A stretch of DNA of 40,496 nt from Hyphomicrobiales bacterium (lineage in GTDB: Bacteria > Pseudomonadota > Alphaproteobacteria > Rhizobiales > Xanthobacteraceae). The notes below the pieces were generated by a model. The model worked only from the letters and a program-made list of their open reading frames with translations, did no database searches and was not told the origin of the DNA. Numbering within the stretch: position 1 is the stretch's first letter; every line of letters begins with the position of its first letter. The position numbers and the translations under genes are program-made. Positions 8,821 through 17,171 of the stretch are shown one piece after another. The stretch spans positions 1 through 40,496 of the forward strand of contig JAHFPO010000002.1 of the NCBI GenBank assembly GCA_023266695.1. Direction: 5' to 3'.

Positions 8821-10209
8821 TCACATCGGAATCATCACCGTCGCTCGCAAGCCCCCGAGCGGGCTGTCCGAAAGAACGATCTCGCCGCCGTGCACGCCGG
8901 CGATGTCGCGCGCGATCGAAAGCCCCAGTCCGCTGCCGCTTTCGTTCTGATTGCGCGCCTCGTCCAGGCGCAGGAACGGCCGAAACACTTCGTCGCGCTT
9001 TTCCTCCGGAATGCCGGGGCCATCGTCGTCGACCTGGACCATGAGCCAGCGCGCTTCGCGCGTGCCGCTGAGCGCGACGGTGGAGCCGAAGCGCATGGCA
9101 TTGGCGACGAGATTGGCGATGCAGCGCTTGAAGGCGTCGGGCCGCACCTGAACGATGGGCGGGCCGGCGAAACTCGCGCTCGCGCGTTTGCCGCGGCGCT
9201 CGACGTTGGCCGCGAACTCGTCGAGGATCTCGGCCACGTCCACGAGCGCCGGCTGCTCGCCGACTTCGCCGCGGGCGAAATCGAGATAGGCCTCGAGCAT
9301 GCGCTGCATCTCGTCCACGTCGCGGCGCAGCGCCTCGACCTCCGGATTGTCCTCCAGAAGCGCGAGCTCGAGCTTGAAACGCGTGAGCACGGTGCGCAAA
9401 TCATGCGAGACGCCGGCGAGCATGGTGGTGCGTTGCTCGATCTGGCGCTCGATGCGGCGTTTCATCTCGAGGAAGGAGAGCGCCGCCTGGCGCACCTCGC
9501 GTGCCCCGCGCGGATGGAAGTTCGCGATCTCGCGTCCCTTGCCGAAGGCTTCGGCCGCTTCCGCCAGCCGCACGATCGGTTTGATTTGATTGCGCAGGAA
9601 CAGGATGGCGACCGTGAGCAGCACCAGCGAGGTGCCGACCATCCAGACCAGGAAGATATGGGAATTGGAGGCGTAGGCCTGGCTGCGCCGTGCGAACACC
9701 CGCAACACCTCCTGATCGAGCTGGATGCGGATCTCCACCAGATTCGAATTGCCGACGGTGTCGATCCAGAACGGCCGGCCGATCTGGGCCCCGATCTCCC
9801 GCGATAGCGCCGAATCGAGCACCGAGAAGAAAGGCTTGGGCCCGGACGGCGGCAGCGGATCGGGCGGCAACAGCTCGATATTGAGATTGAGCTGCTCGGA
9901 TGCGATCTTGCGCAGGGTCGCGATGTCCTTGTCCTGCGGATATTTCTGATAAATCTCGATGAGCGCGGCGATGTCGTGGGTGACGGCGGCCGAAAGGCGT
10001 TGCGTCACCAGATTGTAATGCCGCTCCATGAAGACGAAGGCGACCACCGACTGCAGCAGCACCATCGGCGTCACGATGATGAGGAGCGAGCGCGCGTAGA
10101 GGCCCTTCGGCATCCGCGCGTTGAGCCAAATCCCGAGCCGGTTCCAGCGGGCGGCGATTCGTCCGAGCACGGAACGAACGCCCGCCAGACTTGCCTGGAG
10201 CGCGGTCAT
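8821..10209 (-). CDS. Two-component sensor histidine kinase (EnvZ-like)
   Basis: A 462-aa inner-membrane histidine kinase. TM1 is at about residues 41-61, a periplasmic sensor region lies at 62-183, and TM2 is at about 184-206. A HAMP domain at 205-257 leads to the dimerisation helix with the H-box VSHDLRT (His269). The ATP-binding domain shows an N-box (NLVANAMRFG), VDDDGPGIP and GSGLGLSIARDI. The ATG at 10209 overlaps the response regulator stop by ATGA, so the pair is translationally coupled. The signal is unknown. Confidence 0.95.
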   Translation of the reverse strand: MTALQASLAGVRSVLGRIAARWNRLGIWLNARMPKGLYARSLLIIVTPMVLLQSVVAFVFMERHYNLVTQRLSAAVTHDIAALIEIYQKYPQDKDIATLRKIASEQLNLNIELLPPDPLPPSGPKPFFSVLDSALSREIGAQIGRPFWIDTVGNSNLVEIRIQLDQEVLRVFARRSQAYASNSHIFLVWMVGTSLVLLTVAILFLRNQIKPIVRLAEAAEAFGKGREIANFHPRGAREVRQAALSFLEMKRRIERQIEQRTTMLAGVSHDLRTVLTRFKLELALLEDNPEVEALRRDVDEMQRMLEAYLDFARGEVGEQPALVDVAEILDEFAANVERRGKRASASFAGPPIVQVRPDAFKRCIANLVANAMRFGSTVALSGTREARWLMVQVDDDGPGIPEEKRDEVFRPFLRLDEARNQNESGSGLGLSIARDIAGVHGGEIVLSDSPLGGLRATVMIPM

Positions 10210-10913
10210 GGCGTCGCCACCAGCCGGTATCCAATCCCGCGCTCCGTGCGCAAATACACGGGATCGGTGGGGTTGCGCTCGATCTTGCGGCGCAAACGAT
10301 TGATCTGCACGTCGACGGCCCGCTCGCTCGAGCCGGCACCGGGCGCGGCGAGATCCTGGCGCGGCACGGTCTCGCCGACACGCGCGGCGAGCACGCGCAG
10401 CATGTCGCGCTCGCGGTCGGTGATGCGCACCGCCTTGCCCGTGCGCGTCAGGTCACCGCTCTCGAGGTGAAAGACGAAATCGCCGAAACGCACCATTTCG
10501 ATCGGCTGCACGCTCGTCTGTGCCGTGCGCTTCAGCACGTTGCCGATGCGCAACAGAAGCTCGCGCGGGTCGAACGGCTTCGGGACGTAATCGTCGGCGC
10601 CGATCTCCAGGCCGGCGATGCGGTCGATGGGCTCCGCGCGCGCCGTCAGCATGAGGATCGGTACGTTCGAGCCATTGCGGATCGAGCGGGCGAGATCGAG
10701 CCCGCTCTCGCCCGGCATCATCACGTCGAGCACCAGGAGATCGAACGCCATGCCGGCGAGCTGGGCGCGCGCCCCGGCCGCCGAGCTCGCGGTCGTCACC
10801 CGGTAGCCGTGATCGCTGAGATAGCGTGACAGCAGATCGCAGATGCGCAGATCGTCGTCGACGACGAGAAGGTGCGGCGCATCGTCGGGCGGCGGCGTGG
10901 GGGAATGGACCAT
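10206..10913 (-). CDS. OmpR-family response regulator (PetR-like)
   Basis: A 235-aa response regulator. The receiver domain starts LLVVDDDLRICDLLSRYL and carries the phospho-acceptor Asp63 in LLVLDVMMPGESG. LMLTARAEP and VPKPFDPREL complete the receiver, and a winged-helix domain (RVGETVPRQDL, then VQINRLRRKIERNP) makes up the C-terminal half. The ATG at 10913 has a GAGG box seven bases upstream. The MarR-regulator-kinase order recalls petP/petR of Rhodobacter and related bacteria. That orthology is inference, so no symbol is assigned. Confidence 0.94.
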   Translation of the reverse strand: MVHSPTPPPDDAPHLLVVDDDLRICDLLSRYLSDHGYRVTTASSAAGARAQLAGMAFDLLVLDVMMPGESGLDLARSIRNGSNVPILMLTARAEPIDRIAGLEIGADDYVPKPFDPRELLLRIGNVLKRTAQTSVQPIEMVRFGDFVFHLESGDLTRTGKAVRITDRERDMLRVLAARVGETVPRQDLAAPGAGSSERAVDVQINRLRRKIERNPTDPVYLRTERGIGYRLVATP

Positions 10914-10938
10914 GGTGGCGCCTCGCTCGGGCAAGACC

Positions 10939-11487
10939 TCAACGCGTCCGGTTGCGGCCGGCGTGATCGGCACGAGCGATCAGCCGCTCGACTCCCTCGC
11001 GAGCTTGCGGATCAATCATGGCGACAAGAAAGCGCCGGGCGGCGGCGCGCGCGCCCGGGCCGCACTCGGCAAGCGCACGTACGAAACGCCGGGTCTGGAG
11101 GGCCGCCAGATCGCGCGCCAACGCCTCGCCCTTGGATGTGAGATAAAGCAGGCGCTGCCGGCGGTCGGCGGGGCCCGCCTTCTGGACCACGTAGCCGTCC
11201 TCCACCAGCTCGCGCAGCACGCGCCCGAGGCTCTGCTTGGTGATCTTCAGTATCTCGAGGAGGTCGGCGACGCGCATGCCGGGATGCCGGTTCACGAAGT
11301 GCAGCACCCGGTGGTGGGCGCGGCCGAAGCCGATGCCCGCCAGGAGCTCGTCGGCGTCGCCGATGAAATCGCGATAGGCGAAGAACAGCAACTCGATCAG
11401 ATCGAATACGGGCCCGCCCGCGCCGGAGCGGTCGGACTCCGGGCCCGGAAGACGAGTGGAGGCCGTCGAGACGTTTACGTCAGCCAT
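10939..11487 (-). CDS. MarR-family transcriptional regulator (PetP-like)
   Basis: A 182-aa winged-helix repressor or activator. VFDLIELLFFAYRDF at about residues 27-41 is the dimerisation helix. HHRVLHFVNRHPGMRVADLL and ITKQSLGRVLRELVEDGYVV form the HTH, and DRRQRLLYLTSKGEALARDL is the beta-wing. It heads the operon with the response regulator and kinase; its stop lies 25 bases before the regulator start. TAATAT lies about seven bases before its ATG, so the transcript may be leaderless. Confidence 0.92.
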   Translation of the reverse strand: MADVNVSTASTRLPGPESDRSGAGGPVFDLIELLFFAYRDFIGDADELLAGIGFGRAHHRVLHFVNRHPGMRVADLLEILKITKQSLGRVLRELVEDGYVVQKAGPADRRQRLLYLTSKGEALARDLAALQTRRFVRALAECGPGARAAARRFLVAMIDPQAREGVERLIARADHAGRNRTR

Positions 11488-11703
11488 ATTGACATATTAG
11501 GTTCAGGTTGTTAGCGAGTCACGCGTTCCGTCGAAAAGATCGATCCTTGCGGTCGATTGCAATCGGGTCGATCGTTGCGCTCTGCAGCGAGACGCGCTCT
11601 CATGCGGGACCATATCGGGACTTCGCCGACGAGGCAAAACCCGATTCATTCGGCGGAAACATGACCGGGCGTAGGGTCGCTGCCGGTTCCGAGGAGTGAG
11701 GTG
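11488..11703. promoter_or_regulatory. Divergent promoter region between MarR gene and ilvE
   Basis: This 216-base gap separates divergently transcribed genes. On the minus strand a GTGACT/TAATAT pair with a 17-base spacer ends about seven bases before the MarR ATG, giving a candidate leaderless promoter. Two CATATT half-sites eight bases apart overlap it and could be the MarR regulator's own operator. On the plus strand a GAGGAG box precedes the ilvE ATG. These are visual matches only. Confidence 0.35.
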
Positions 11704-12597
11704 ATGGCCGGCGAGCCTTTCGACAAGCGGCCGGGGGTGATCTGGTACGACGGCAAACTGGTGCCGTGGGAGAATGCGACCCTGCATGTGCTCTCCCATG
11801 GCCTGCACTATGCGAGCGCCGTGTTCGAGGGCGAGCGCGCCTATGGCGGGGAAATCTTCAAGTGCAGCGAGCATTCCGAGCGCCTGAAGCATTCGGCGCA
11901 GGCGCTCGATTTTGAAATTCCCTATTCGGTCGCCGAGATCGACGCCGCCAAGCGCCTGGTGCTCGAGAAAAACGGGCAGAAGGACGCCTATGTCCGCCCG
12001 GTCGCCTGGCGCGGCAGCGAAATGATGGGCGTGTCGGCGCAGCAGAACAAGATTCATCTCGCCATCGCCACCTGGCAATGGCCGAGCTATTTCGATCCGG
12101 CCGAGCGGCTGAAGGGCATCCGGCTCGACCTCGCCGAATATCGCCGCCCCGATCCGAAGACCGCCCCCTGCATGACCAAGGCGGCGGGCCTCTACATGAT
12201 CTGCACCATCTCCAAGCACATCGCCGAGCGCAAAGGCTATGCCGACGCCATGATGCTCGACTGGCAGGGACGCGTCGCCGAGTGCACCGGCGCCAACATC
12301 TTCTTCGTCAAGGACGGCAAGATCCATACGCCGATCGCCGACTGCTTTCTCGACGGCATCACCCGGCGCACGGTGATCGAGCTTGCGAACAAGCGCGGCT
12401 TCGAGGTGATCGAGCGGCGCATCATGCCCGACGAGCTCGCGTCGTTCTCCGAGTGCTTCATCACCGGCACCGCGGCCGAGGTGACGGCGGTCTCCGAGAT
12501 CGCCCAGTGGAACTTCAATCCGGGCGGCATCACCAAGCAGCTGATGGACGACTATTCCACCGCGGTGCAGCCGAAGAAGCGTTCGGCGGCGGCGTAA
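11704..12597 (+). CDS. ilvE: Branched-chain amino acid aminotransferase
   Basis: A class IV PLP-dependent transaminase that interconverts Leu, Ile and Val with their keto acids. It is 297 aa. GVIWYDGKLVPWENATLHVL begins the N-domain and LHYASAVFEGERAY follows. Lys159 in PCMTKAAGLY is the expected Schiff-base lysine. AECTGANIFFVKDGKIHTP and FLDGITRRTVIELA are further family blocks. GTG at 11701 is in frame, but the AGGAG spacing favours ATG at 11704. It is monocistronic, with a strong terminator just after it. Confidence 0.96.
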   Translation: MAGEPFDKRPGVIWYDGKLVPWENATLHVLSHGLHYASAVFEGERAYGGEIFKCSEHSERLKHSAQALDFEIPYSVAEIDAAKRLVLEKNGQKDAYVRPVAWRGSEMMGVSAQQNKIHLAIATWQWPSYFDPAERLKGIRLDLAEYRRPDPKTAPCMTKAAGLYMICTISKHIAERKGYADAMMLDWQGRVAECTGANIFFVKDGKIHTPIADCFLDGITRRTVIELANKRGFEVIERRIMPDELASFSECFITGTAAEVTAVSEIAQWNFNPGGITKQLMDDYSTAVQPKKRSAAA

Positions 12598-12614
12598 TCA
12601 AATTCGAGAATGCG

Positions 12615-12648
12615 AACGGGGCGACGGCCATCGTCGCCCCGTTTTCGT
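12615..12648 (+). terminator. Rho-independent terminator of ilvE
   Basis: AACGGGGCGACG pairs with CGTCGCCCCGTT around a five-base loop, followed by TTTTCGTTT. The stem is 12 bp with no mismatch. It starts 18 bases after the ilvE stop and also lies at the 3' end of the convergent Vgb-like gene. Confidence 0.92.
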
Positions 12649-12663
12649 TTGATTGAGGTCCTG

Positions 12664-13614
12664 TCAGTTCGTCTTGCCGTAGCGGATCGCCGTCAGCCGG
12701 TCGTCGCCCGATTCCGGCGCCCACACCTCGCCCGGGCGGCCGAGCATCTGGCGCACGTTGCGACCGGGGAAGCTCTGAAACTTCTCGGTCTTGGGATCGA
12801 AGCGCACGATGGCGTTGGCGCTGAAATCAGTGAGCCAGACCGCGTCGGTTTCGTCGACATAGACCGAATAGCAGCTCGGACTCGCCCCAGGCAGCTTCCA
12901 TTTCTTCCATTGCTTGCTCGACGGGTCGTAGAGGCCGACCTCGCCCGAGTTCCATAGGCTCACCCACAGCCGGTTGTTCGAGTCCGACCACACCCGGCGC
13001 GCGCCGGCGCCCGGCGTCGGCGATTCCACCACCTCTAGCTCGCCGGTCCTGGTCTCGATGCGCGCGATGTAATCGCCGGCAAGGGAGGAGAACCAAACCT
13101 CGCCCGAGGGCGTGGTGGCGATGCCATAGGGCCCGCGGCCTTTGGGCGCGTCCCACACCTTCACTTCGCCGGTCTTGGGATCGACCTTGCCGTAGATGCC
13201 GGCCTGGCCGGTGAACCAGTGGATTCCGTTCTTGTCGAAGGTGGCGGTGTTGAGATTGGCGTAGCCGCTCCCCTTCGGCAGTGGGTAAGTCTTCACCTGT
13301 TCGGTTCTGGGATCGACGCGCACGATGGCATTGAGGCCGCCGTCGGTGATCCAGGGCGCGCCGTCGGGGCCGACGACCACGCCATGCGGCGCCGAATTGG
13401 TGCCGAGCTTGATCTGCTTCACCACCCCGGTCTTGGGATCGAGCCGGCCGAGCGCGCCTTGCCCCTGGGCCGTGTACCAAACGATGCCGTCGGCCGAGAC
13501 CGCAACGTCGTGCGGGCGCGCGCCGGAAGGCACCGGGTAGATCTTGACCTCGAACGCCGCCGCCGGCAGCGCCACGAGGAGCGCGGCAAGCGTCATGAAT
13601 AATTTCACTTTCAT
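12664..13614 (-). CDS. Secreted streptogramin lyase-like (Vgb) beta-propeller protein
   Basis: A 316-aa protein with a cleavable signal peptide (MKVKLFMTLAALLVALPAAA, about 20 residues). Repeated propeller blades follow, each holding a G-x-x-W-[FYV]-[TS] strand: GIVWYTAQGQGALGRLD, GAPWITDGGLNAIVRVD, GIHWFTGQAGIYGKVD, GEVWFSSLAGDYIARIE and AVWLTDFSANAIVRFD. The family includes virginiamycin B lyase, but many chromosomal members are not resistance proteins and the true substrate is unknown. It lies 21 bases downstream of moaE on the same strand. Confidence 0.85.
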   Translation of the reverse strand: MKVKLFMTLAALLVALPAAAFEVKIYPVPSGARPHDVAVSADGIVWYTAQGQGALGRLDPKTGVVKQIKLGTNSAPHGVVVGPDGAPWITDGGLNAIVRVDPRTEQVKTYPLPKGSGYANLNTATFDKNGIHWFTGQAGIYGKVDPKTGEVKVWDAPKGRGPYGIATTPSGEVWFSSLAGDYIARIETRTGELEVVESPTPGAGARRVWSDSNNRLWVSLWNSGEVGLYDPSSKQWKKWKLPGASPSCYSVYVDETDAVWLTDFSANAIVRFDPKTEKFQSFPGRNVRQMLGRPGEVWAPESGDDRLTAIRYGKTN

Positions 13615-13635
13615 GTGGTTTCTCCCGGAATTGCG

Positions 13636-14112
13636 TTATTCCGCCGCGTCGCGCTTGGGCCGATCCCGCCAACGCGCCGCCGCGGCGTCGTCCTCTCCGC
13701 GCGCCTCGATCCAGCTCGTGCCCGCGGCGCGCTCCACCTTCTTCCAGAACGGCGCGCGGGTCTTGAGATAGTCCATCAGGAATTCGGCCGCTTCGAACGC
13801 GGCCCGCCGATGGGCGGACGCGGTCACGGCCAGCACGATCACTTCGCCTGGTTTGATGCGGCCGACGCGATGCACGATGCGCACGCCCAGGAGCGGCCAG
13901 CGCGCCTCCGCCTCCTCCACATGACGGGCGATCTCGGTCTCGGCCATGCCGGGATAATGATCGAGGACGAGCGCCGCGATCCGCTCGCCGTCTTCATCGT
14001 CGCGGCAAATGCCGGTGAAGGCGACGACGGCGCCGATGTCGGTGCGGCCGCGCGTGAGCGCCGCGGTCTCGGCCGTAACGTCGATCTCGTCCTCGGTGAT
14101 ACGAATGCTCAT
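13636..14112 (-). CDS. moaE: Molybdopterin synthase catalytic subunit MoaE
   Basis: The large subunit of molybdopterin synthase inserts sulfur from MoaD thiocarboxylate into precursor Z to make molybdopterin. From MSIRITEDEI the protein is 158 aa. Conserved blocks are GAVVAFTGICRDD, LDHYPGMAETEI, HRVGRIKPGEVIVLAVTAS and DYLKTRAPFWKKVE. Lys117 and Lys124 match the catalytic lysines known from E. coli MoaE. An alternative ATG four codons upstream (14124) cannot be excluded. moaD lies just upstream on the same strand. Confidence 0.95.
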   Translation of the reverse strand: MSIRITEDEIDVTAETAALTRGRTDIGAVVAFTGICRDDEDGERIAALVLDHYPGMAETEIARHVEEAEARWPLLGVRIVHRVGRIKPGEVIVLAVTASAHRRAAFEAAEFLMDYLKTRAPFWKKVERAAGTSWIEARGEDDAAAARWRDRPKRDAAE

Positions 14113-14153
14113 GGGGACGATCATACCCTCTCAGCGCCCAAGGCGTGAGGGGG

Positions 14154-14405
14154 TCAGCCCCCGGTCATGGGCGGGAAAAGGGCGATCTCACGGGCGCCCG
14201 TGATCTTCGCCTCGGGGCGGACATGGATGCGGTCGATCGCCGCGCGCACGACCTGGCGGTTCTCGAAGGCGTGGGCATATTGCTCGCCGCGGCCGCCGAG
14301 CCATTGGACGAGATCGCCGACGGTCTGCACCGAAGCCGGCAACTCGATCTCCTCCTCGGCCTTGCCGACGCGCTCGCGGATCCAGGCGAAATAAAGAATC
14401 TTCAT
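14154..14405 (-). CDS. moaD: Molybdopterin converting factor small subunit MoaD
   Basis: An 83-aa ubiquitin-fold sulfur carrier. It starts MKILYFAWIRERVGKAEEEI and ends in the diagnostic Gly-Gly (FPPMTGG), which is adenylated and thiocarboxylated by MoeB-type enzymes. The ATG at 14405 overlaps the pgsA stop by ATGA. A longer in-frame start at 14486 would lie inside pgsA and add 27 unrelated residues. The pgsA-moaD-moaE order is common in alphaproteobacteria. Confidence 0.94.
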   Translation of the reverse strand: MKILYFAWIRERVGKAEEEIELPASVQTVGDLVQWLGGRGEQYAHAFENRQVVRAAIDRIHVRPEAKITGAREIALFPPMTGG

Positions 14406-15043
14406 TGGTCGCTGGCCACGATATGGCGCAACCCGGCGCGGAAATAATCGAAGCCGGTATAGAGAGTGAGGATCGCCGATAGCCACAGCAGCGAAAGCCC
14501 GGTCAGCGTGGTTCCGGGCATCACCAGATCACCCGCGGGCCCCGCCAGCAGAAAGCCGACCGCGACCAGCTGCAAGGTCGTCTTCCATTTGGCGAGCCGC
14601 GACACCGGCACGCTCACGCGCAGCTCGGCGAGATATTCGCGCAGACCAGAGACCAGGATTTCGCGGCAAAGGATGATGAGCGCCGCCCACAGCGACCAGC
14701 CCTTGATGGTGTCGTCGGCGGCGAGCATGAACAGAGAGGCGCCGACCAGGAGCTTATCGGCGATCGGGTCGAGCATGCGTCCGAGCCTCGATTGTTCGCC
14801 ATAGACGCGCGCGGCCCAGCCGTCGAGCAGATCGGTGAGCGCGGCGGCGATGAAGATCGCGAGCGCCACCCAGCGCAGCCACAGCCCAGCTTCGTAAATG
14901 GCGACTCCGAACAAGCAGGCGGCGACCGCCGGCACGGCGGCGATGCGCCCATAGGTGAGCAGATTCGGCAAGGCGAAAGCCCGCCCTTCGCCCGTGGGCC
15001 CAGCTCCAATCCGGGTCGCGGCGGGAGACGTCGCCTGGTTCAT
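14402..15043 (-). CDS. pgsA: CDP-diacylglycerol-glycerol-3-phosphate 3-phosphatidyltransferase
   Basis: An integral membrane enzyme making phosphatidylglycerophosphate, the committed step to phosphatidylglycerol and cardiolipin. It is 213 aa with about five hydrophobic segments. The CDP-alcohol phosphotransferase motif is complete: LLDGWAARVYGEQSRLGRML followed by DPIADK, i.e. D-G-x2-A-R-x8-G-x3-D-x3-D. The N-terminal 30 residues are hydrophilic. Its phosphatidylglycerol product is also the lipid donor for Lgt, encoded elsewhere in this window. It is coupled to moaD by an ATGA overlap. Confidence 0.96.
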   Translation of the reverse strand: MNQATSPAATRIGAGPTGEGRAFALPNLLTYGRIAAVPAVAACLFGVAIYEAGLWLRWVALAIFIAAALTDLLDGWAARVYGEQSRLGRMLDPIADKLLVGASLFMLAADDTIKGWSLWAALIILCREILVSGLREYLAELRVSVPVSRLAKWKTTLQLVAVGFLLAGPAGDLVMPGTTLTGLSLLWLSAILTLYTGFDYFRAGLRHIVASDQ

Positions 15044-15115
15044 CAGTAGCCTCGCTCGTCTTCACAAAGACATCCCGCAAGAGCGGCGTCAATGCGGCAG
15101 GGAGTAAAAATCACA

Positions 15116-17122
15116 TCAACCGTCGGCATGGAAATAATCGTAGACCGCCTTGGCGGTGGCGGCATTGACGCCGGGAACCGCTTCGAGGTCGGCAAGCGAG
15201 GCGCGCTCGATCGCGGAAAGCGTGCCGAAGTGGCGGAGCAAAGCCCGTTTCCGCGCCGGCCCGACGCCGGGAATTTCCTGCAGGCCGGTGGTGGCGAGGT
15301 CGCGCTTGCGCCGGGCCCGGTGCGATCCGATGGCGAAGCGGTGCGCCTCGTCGCGCAGCCGCTCGACGAAATAGAGCACCGGATCGCGCGGCGGCAACCG
15401 GAACGCCGCGCCGCCCGGCAGATGGAAAGTCTCGCGTCCGGCGTCGCGGTCGGGTCCCTTGGCGACGGCGAGGATCGGCAAGTCATGGATTCCCAGTTCC
15501 ACAAGGATTTCCAGCGCCGCGTTCAATTGACCGAGGCCGCCGTCGAGGATGACGAGATCGGGCCACGGCGAATCGGAACCGCTCAATCGCGGCGCTTCCT
15601 CCATCAGCCGCGAGAAGCGCCGCTGCAGCACCTCGCGCATCATTCCGTAATCGTCGCCGGGGGCGAGTTCTTCGGAGCGGATGTTGAACTTGCGATACTG
15701 GTTCTTGGCGAAACCTTCGGGTCCAGCGACGATCATCACACCGACGGCGTTAGTACCGGTGATGTGGCTGTTGTCATAGACCTCGACGCGCCGCGGCGGT
15801 TGCGGCAGGCCGAGGATGTCGGCGAGGCCCTTGAGCAGGCGCAACTGCGAGGCGGACTCGGCGAGACGCCGGCTCAATGCCTCGCGCGCGTTCATCAGCG
15901 CATGATCGACGAGATCGCGTTTCTCCCCGCGCCGGGGCACGGCGACCTCGACCCGGTAGCCGGCGCGGGTCGTGAGTGCCTCGGCGAGCAAGTCGCGGTC
16001 CTCGATATCGTGGGAGATGAGCACGAGCGGAGGACTGAGCTTGTCGTCGTAGAACTGGGCGAGAAAGCTTTCCAGCACCTCGCCCGGCTCCAGCGAGCGA
16101 TCGGCGCGTGGGTAATAGGCGCGGTCGCCCCAGTTCTGGAAATTGCGGATGAAGAAGACCTCGATGCAGGTGACGCCGCCGTCCTGATGGCAGGCGAAGA
16201 CATCGGCCTGGTCGATGCCACGCGGATGGACGCCCTGGTGCGACTGGATCGCGGACAAGGCCGCGAGACGGTCGCGCAATGCCGCGGCGCGTTCGAAATC
16301 GAGGGCGGCGGAGGCCGCTTCCATGTCGTGCGCGAGCGTCTCCTGCACCGCGCGGCTCTTACCCGACAGGAAATCGCGCGCCTCTTCCACCAGCCGGTTG
16401 TATTCGGGGAAAGCGATTTCGCCGGTGCAGGGAGCGGCGCAGCGCTTGATTTGGAATAGCAAGCAGGGGCGGGTGCGGCTCTCGTAGACCGTGTCCGAGC
16501 ACGAACGCAGCAGGAAAGCCCGCTCCAGCGCCGTAATGGTGCGGTTGACCGCCCCGGCCGCGGCGAAGGGTCCGAAATAATCGCCCTCGCGGTTGCGCGC
16601 GCCGCGATGTTTCATAATTTGCGGCGCCGGATGGCCGCGGGTGAGCAGGATATAGGGAAACGATTTGTCGTCGCGCAGGAGCACGTTGAAGCGCGGACGG
16701 AAGCGCTTGATGAGATTGGCCTCCAGCAACAGCGCCTCGGTCTCGGTCGCGGTCGAGACGAACTCCATCGTCGCCGTCGCCGCGATCATGCGGGCGATGC
16801 GGTTGGTGTGGCCGGCGCCGCGGGTATAGGCGAGAACGCGTTTGGCCACGTTCTTCGCCTTGCCGACATAGAGCACCTCGGCCTTGGCATCGAGCATGCG
16901 ATAGACGCCGGCGCCGGTGGGAGCGAGACGGGCAAAACGCTTGATTGCTTCGCATCCGGTCTCGAGATGTTCGGGCGCGGGCTCCTCGTCGGCATGGTCA
17001 TCGGGCGCGAGCTCGAGAATCGGCGCCTCGGTCTCCTCGTCCGCTTCGGCGGCGAGGTCGTCTTGCCCCGGCCCGATCTCCGGCTCGATCTCGGGATCGA
17101 TATCCTTGCGCTCGCGCTCCAT
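15116..17122 (-). CDS. uvrC: Excinuclease ABC subunit C
   Basis: UvrC makes the 3' and 5' incisions of nucleotide excision repair. It is 668 aa. The GIY-YIG nuclease is at about residues 68-150 (TGAGVYRMLDAKAEVLYVGK). A UVR motif follows (AASAALDFERAAALRDRLAA). The RNase H-like endonuclease domain shows VEVYDNSHITGTNAVG and LVILDGGLGQLNAAL, and C-terminal helix-hairpin-helix motifs end the protein (LQEIPGVGPARKRALLRHFG). The first 50 or so residues are an acidic extension rich in Glu and Asp, absent from E. coli UvrC. uvrB is in the same window. Confidence 0.97.
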   Translation of the reverse strand: MERERKDIDPEIEPEIGPGQDDLAAEADEETEAPILELAPDDHADEEPAPEHLETGCEAIKRFARLAPTGAGVYRMLDAKAEVLYVGKAKNVAKRVLAYTRGAGHTNRIARMIAATATMEFVSTATETEALLLEANLIKRFRPRFNVLLRDDKSFPYILLTRGHPAPQIMKHRGARNREGDYFGPFAAAGAVNRTITALERAFLLRSCSDTVYESRTRPCLLFQIKRCAAPCTGEIAFPEYNRLVEEARDFLSGKSRAVQETLAHDMEAASAALDFERAAALRDRLAALSAIQSHQGVHPRGIDQADVFACHQDGGVTCIEVFFIRNFQNWGDRAYYPRADRSLEPGEVLESFLAQFYDDKLSPPLVLISHDIEDRDLLAEALTTRAGYRVEVAVPRRGEKRDLVDHALMNAREALSRRLAESASQLRLLKGLADILGLPQPPRRVEVYDNSHITGTNAVGVMIVAGPEGFAKNQYRKFNIRSEELAPGDDYGMMREVLQRRFSRLMEEAPRLSGSDSPWPDLVILDGGLGQLNAALEILVELGIHDLPILAVAKGPDRDAGRETFHLPGGAAFRLPPRDPVLYFVERLRDEAHRFAIGSHRARRKRDLATTGLQEIPGVGPARKRALLRHFGTLSAIERASLADLEAVPGVNAATAKAVYDYFHADG

Positions 17123-17171
17123 GCCGCGAAGGTAGGGATTTACGCGCGCAAGGGCCAGGGGAGACCGTCAC

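Noticed and set aside
12664..13614. Antibiotic-resistance call (virginiamycin B lyase) for the propeller protein
   Set aside because: Only the propeller fold and blade repeats are visible, and chromosomal Vgb-like proteins are common; resistance is not supported.
15092..16459. Long plus-strand reading frame (455 codons) opposite uvrC
   Set aside because: It is antisense to a fully conserved uvrC and its translation has no family feature. High GC commonly opens such frames.
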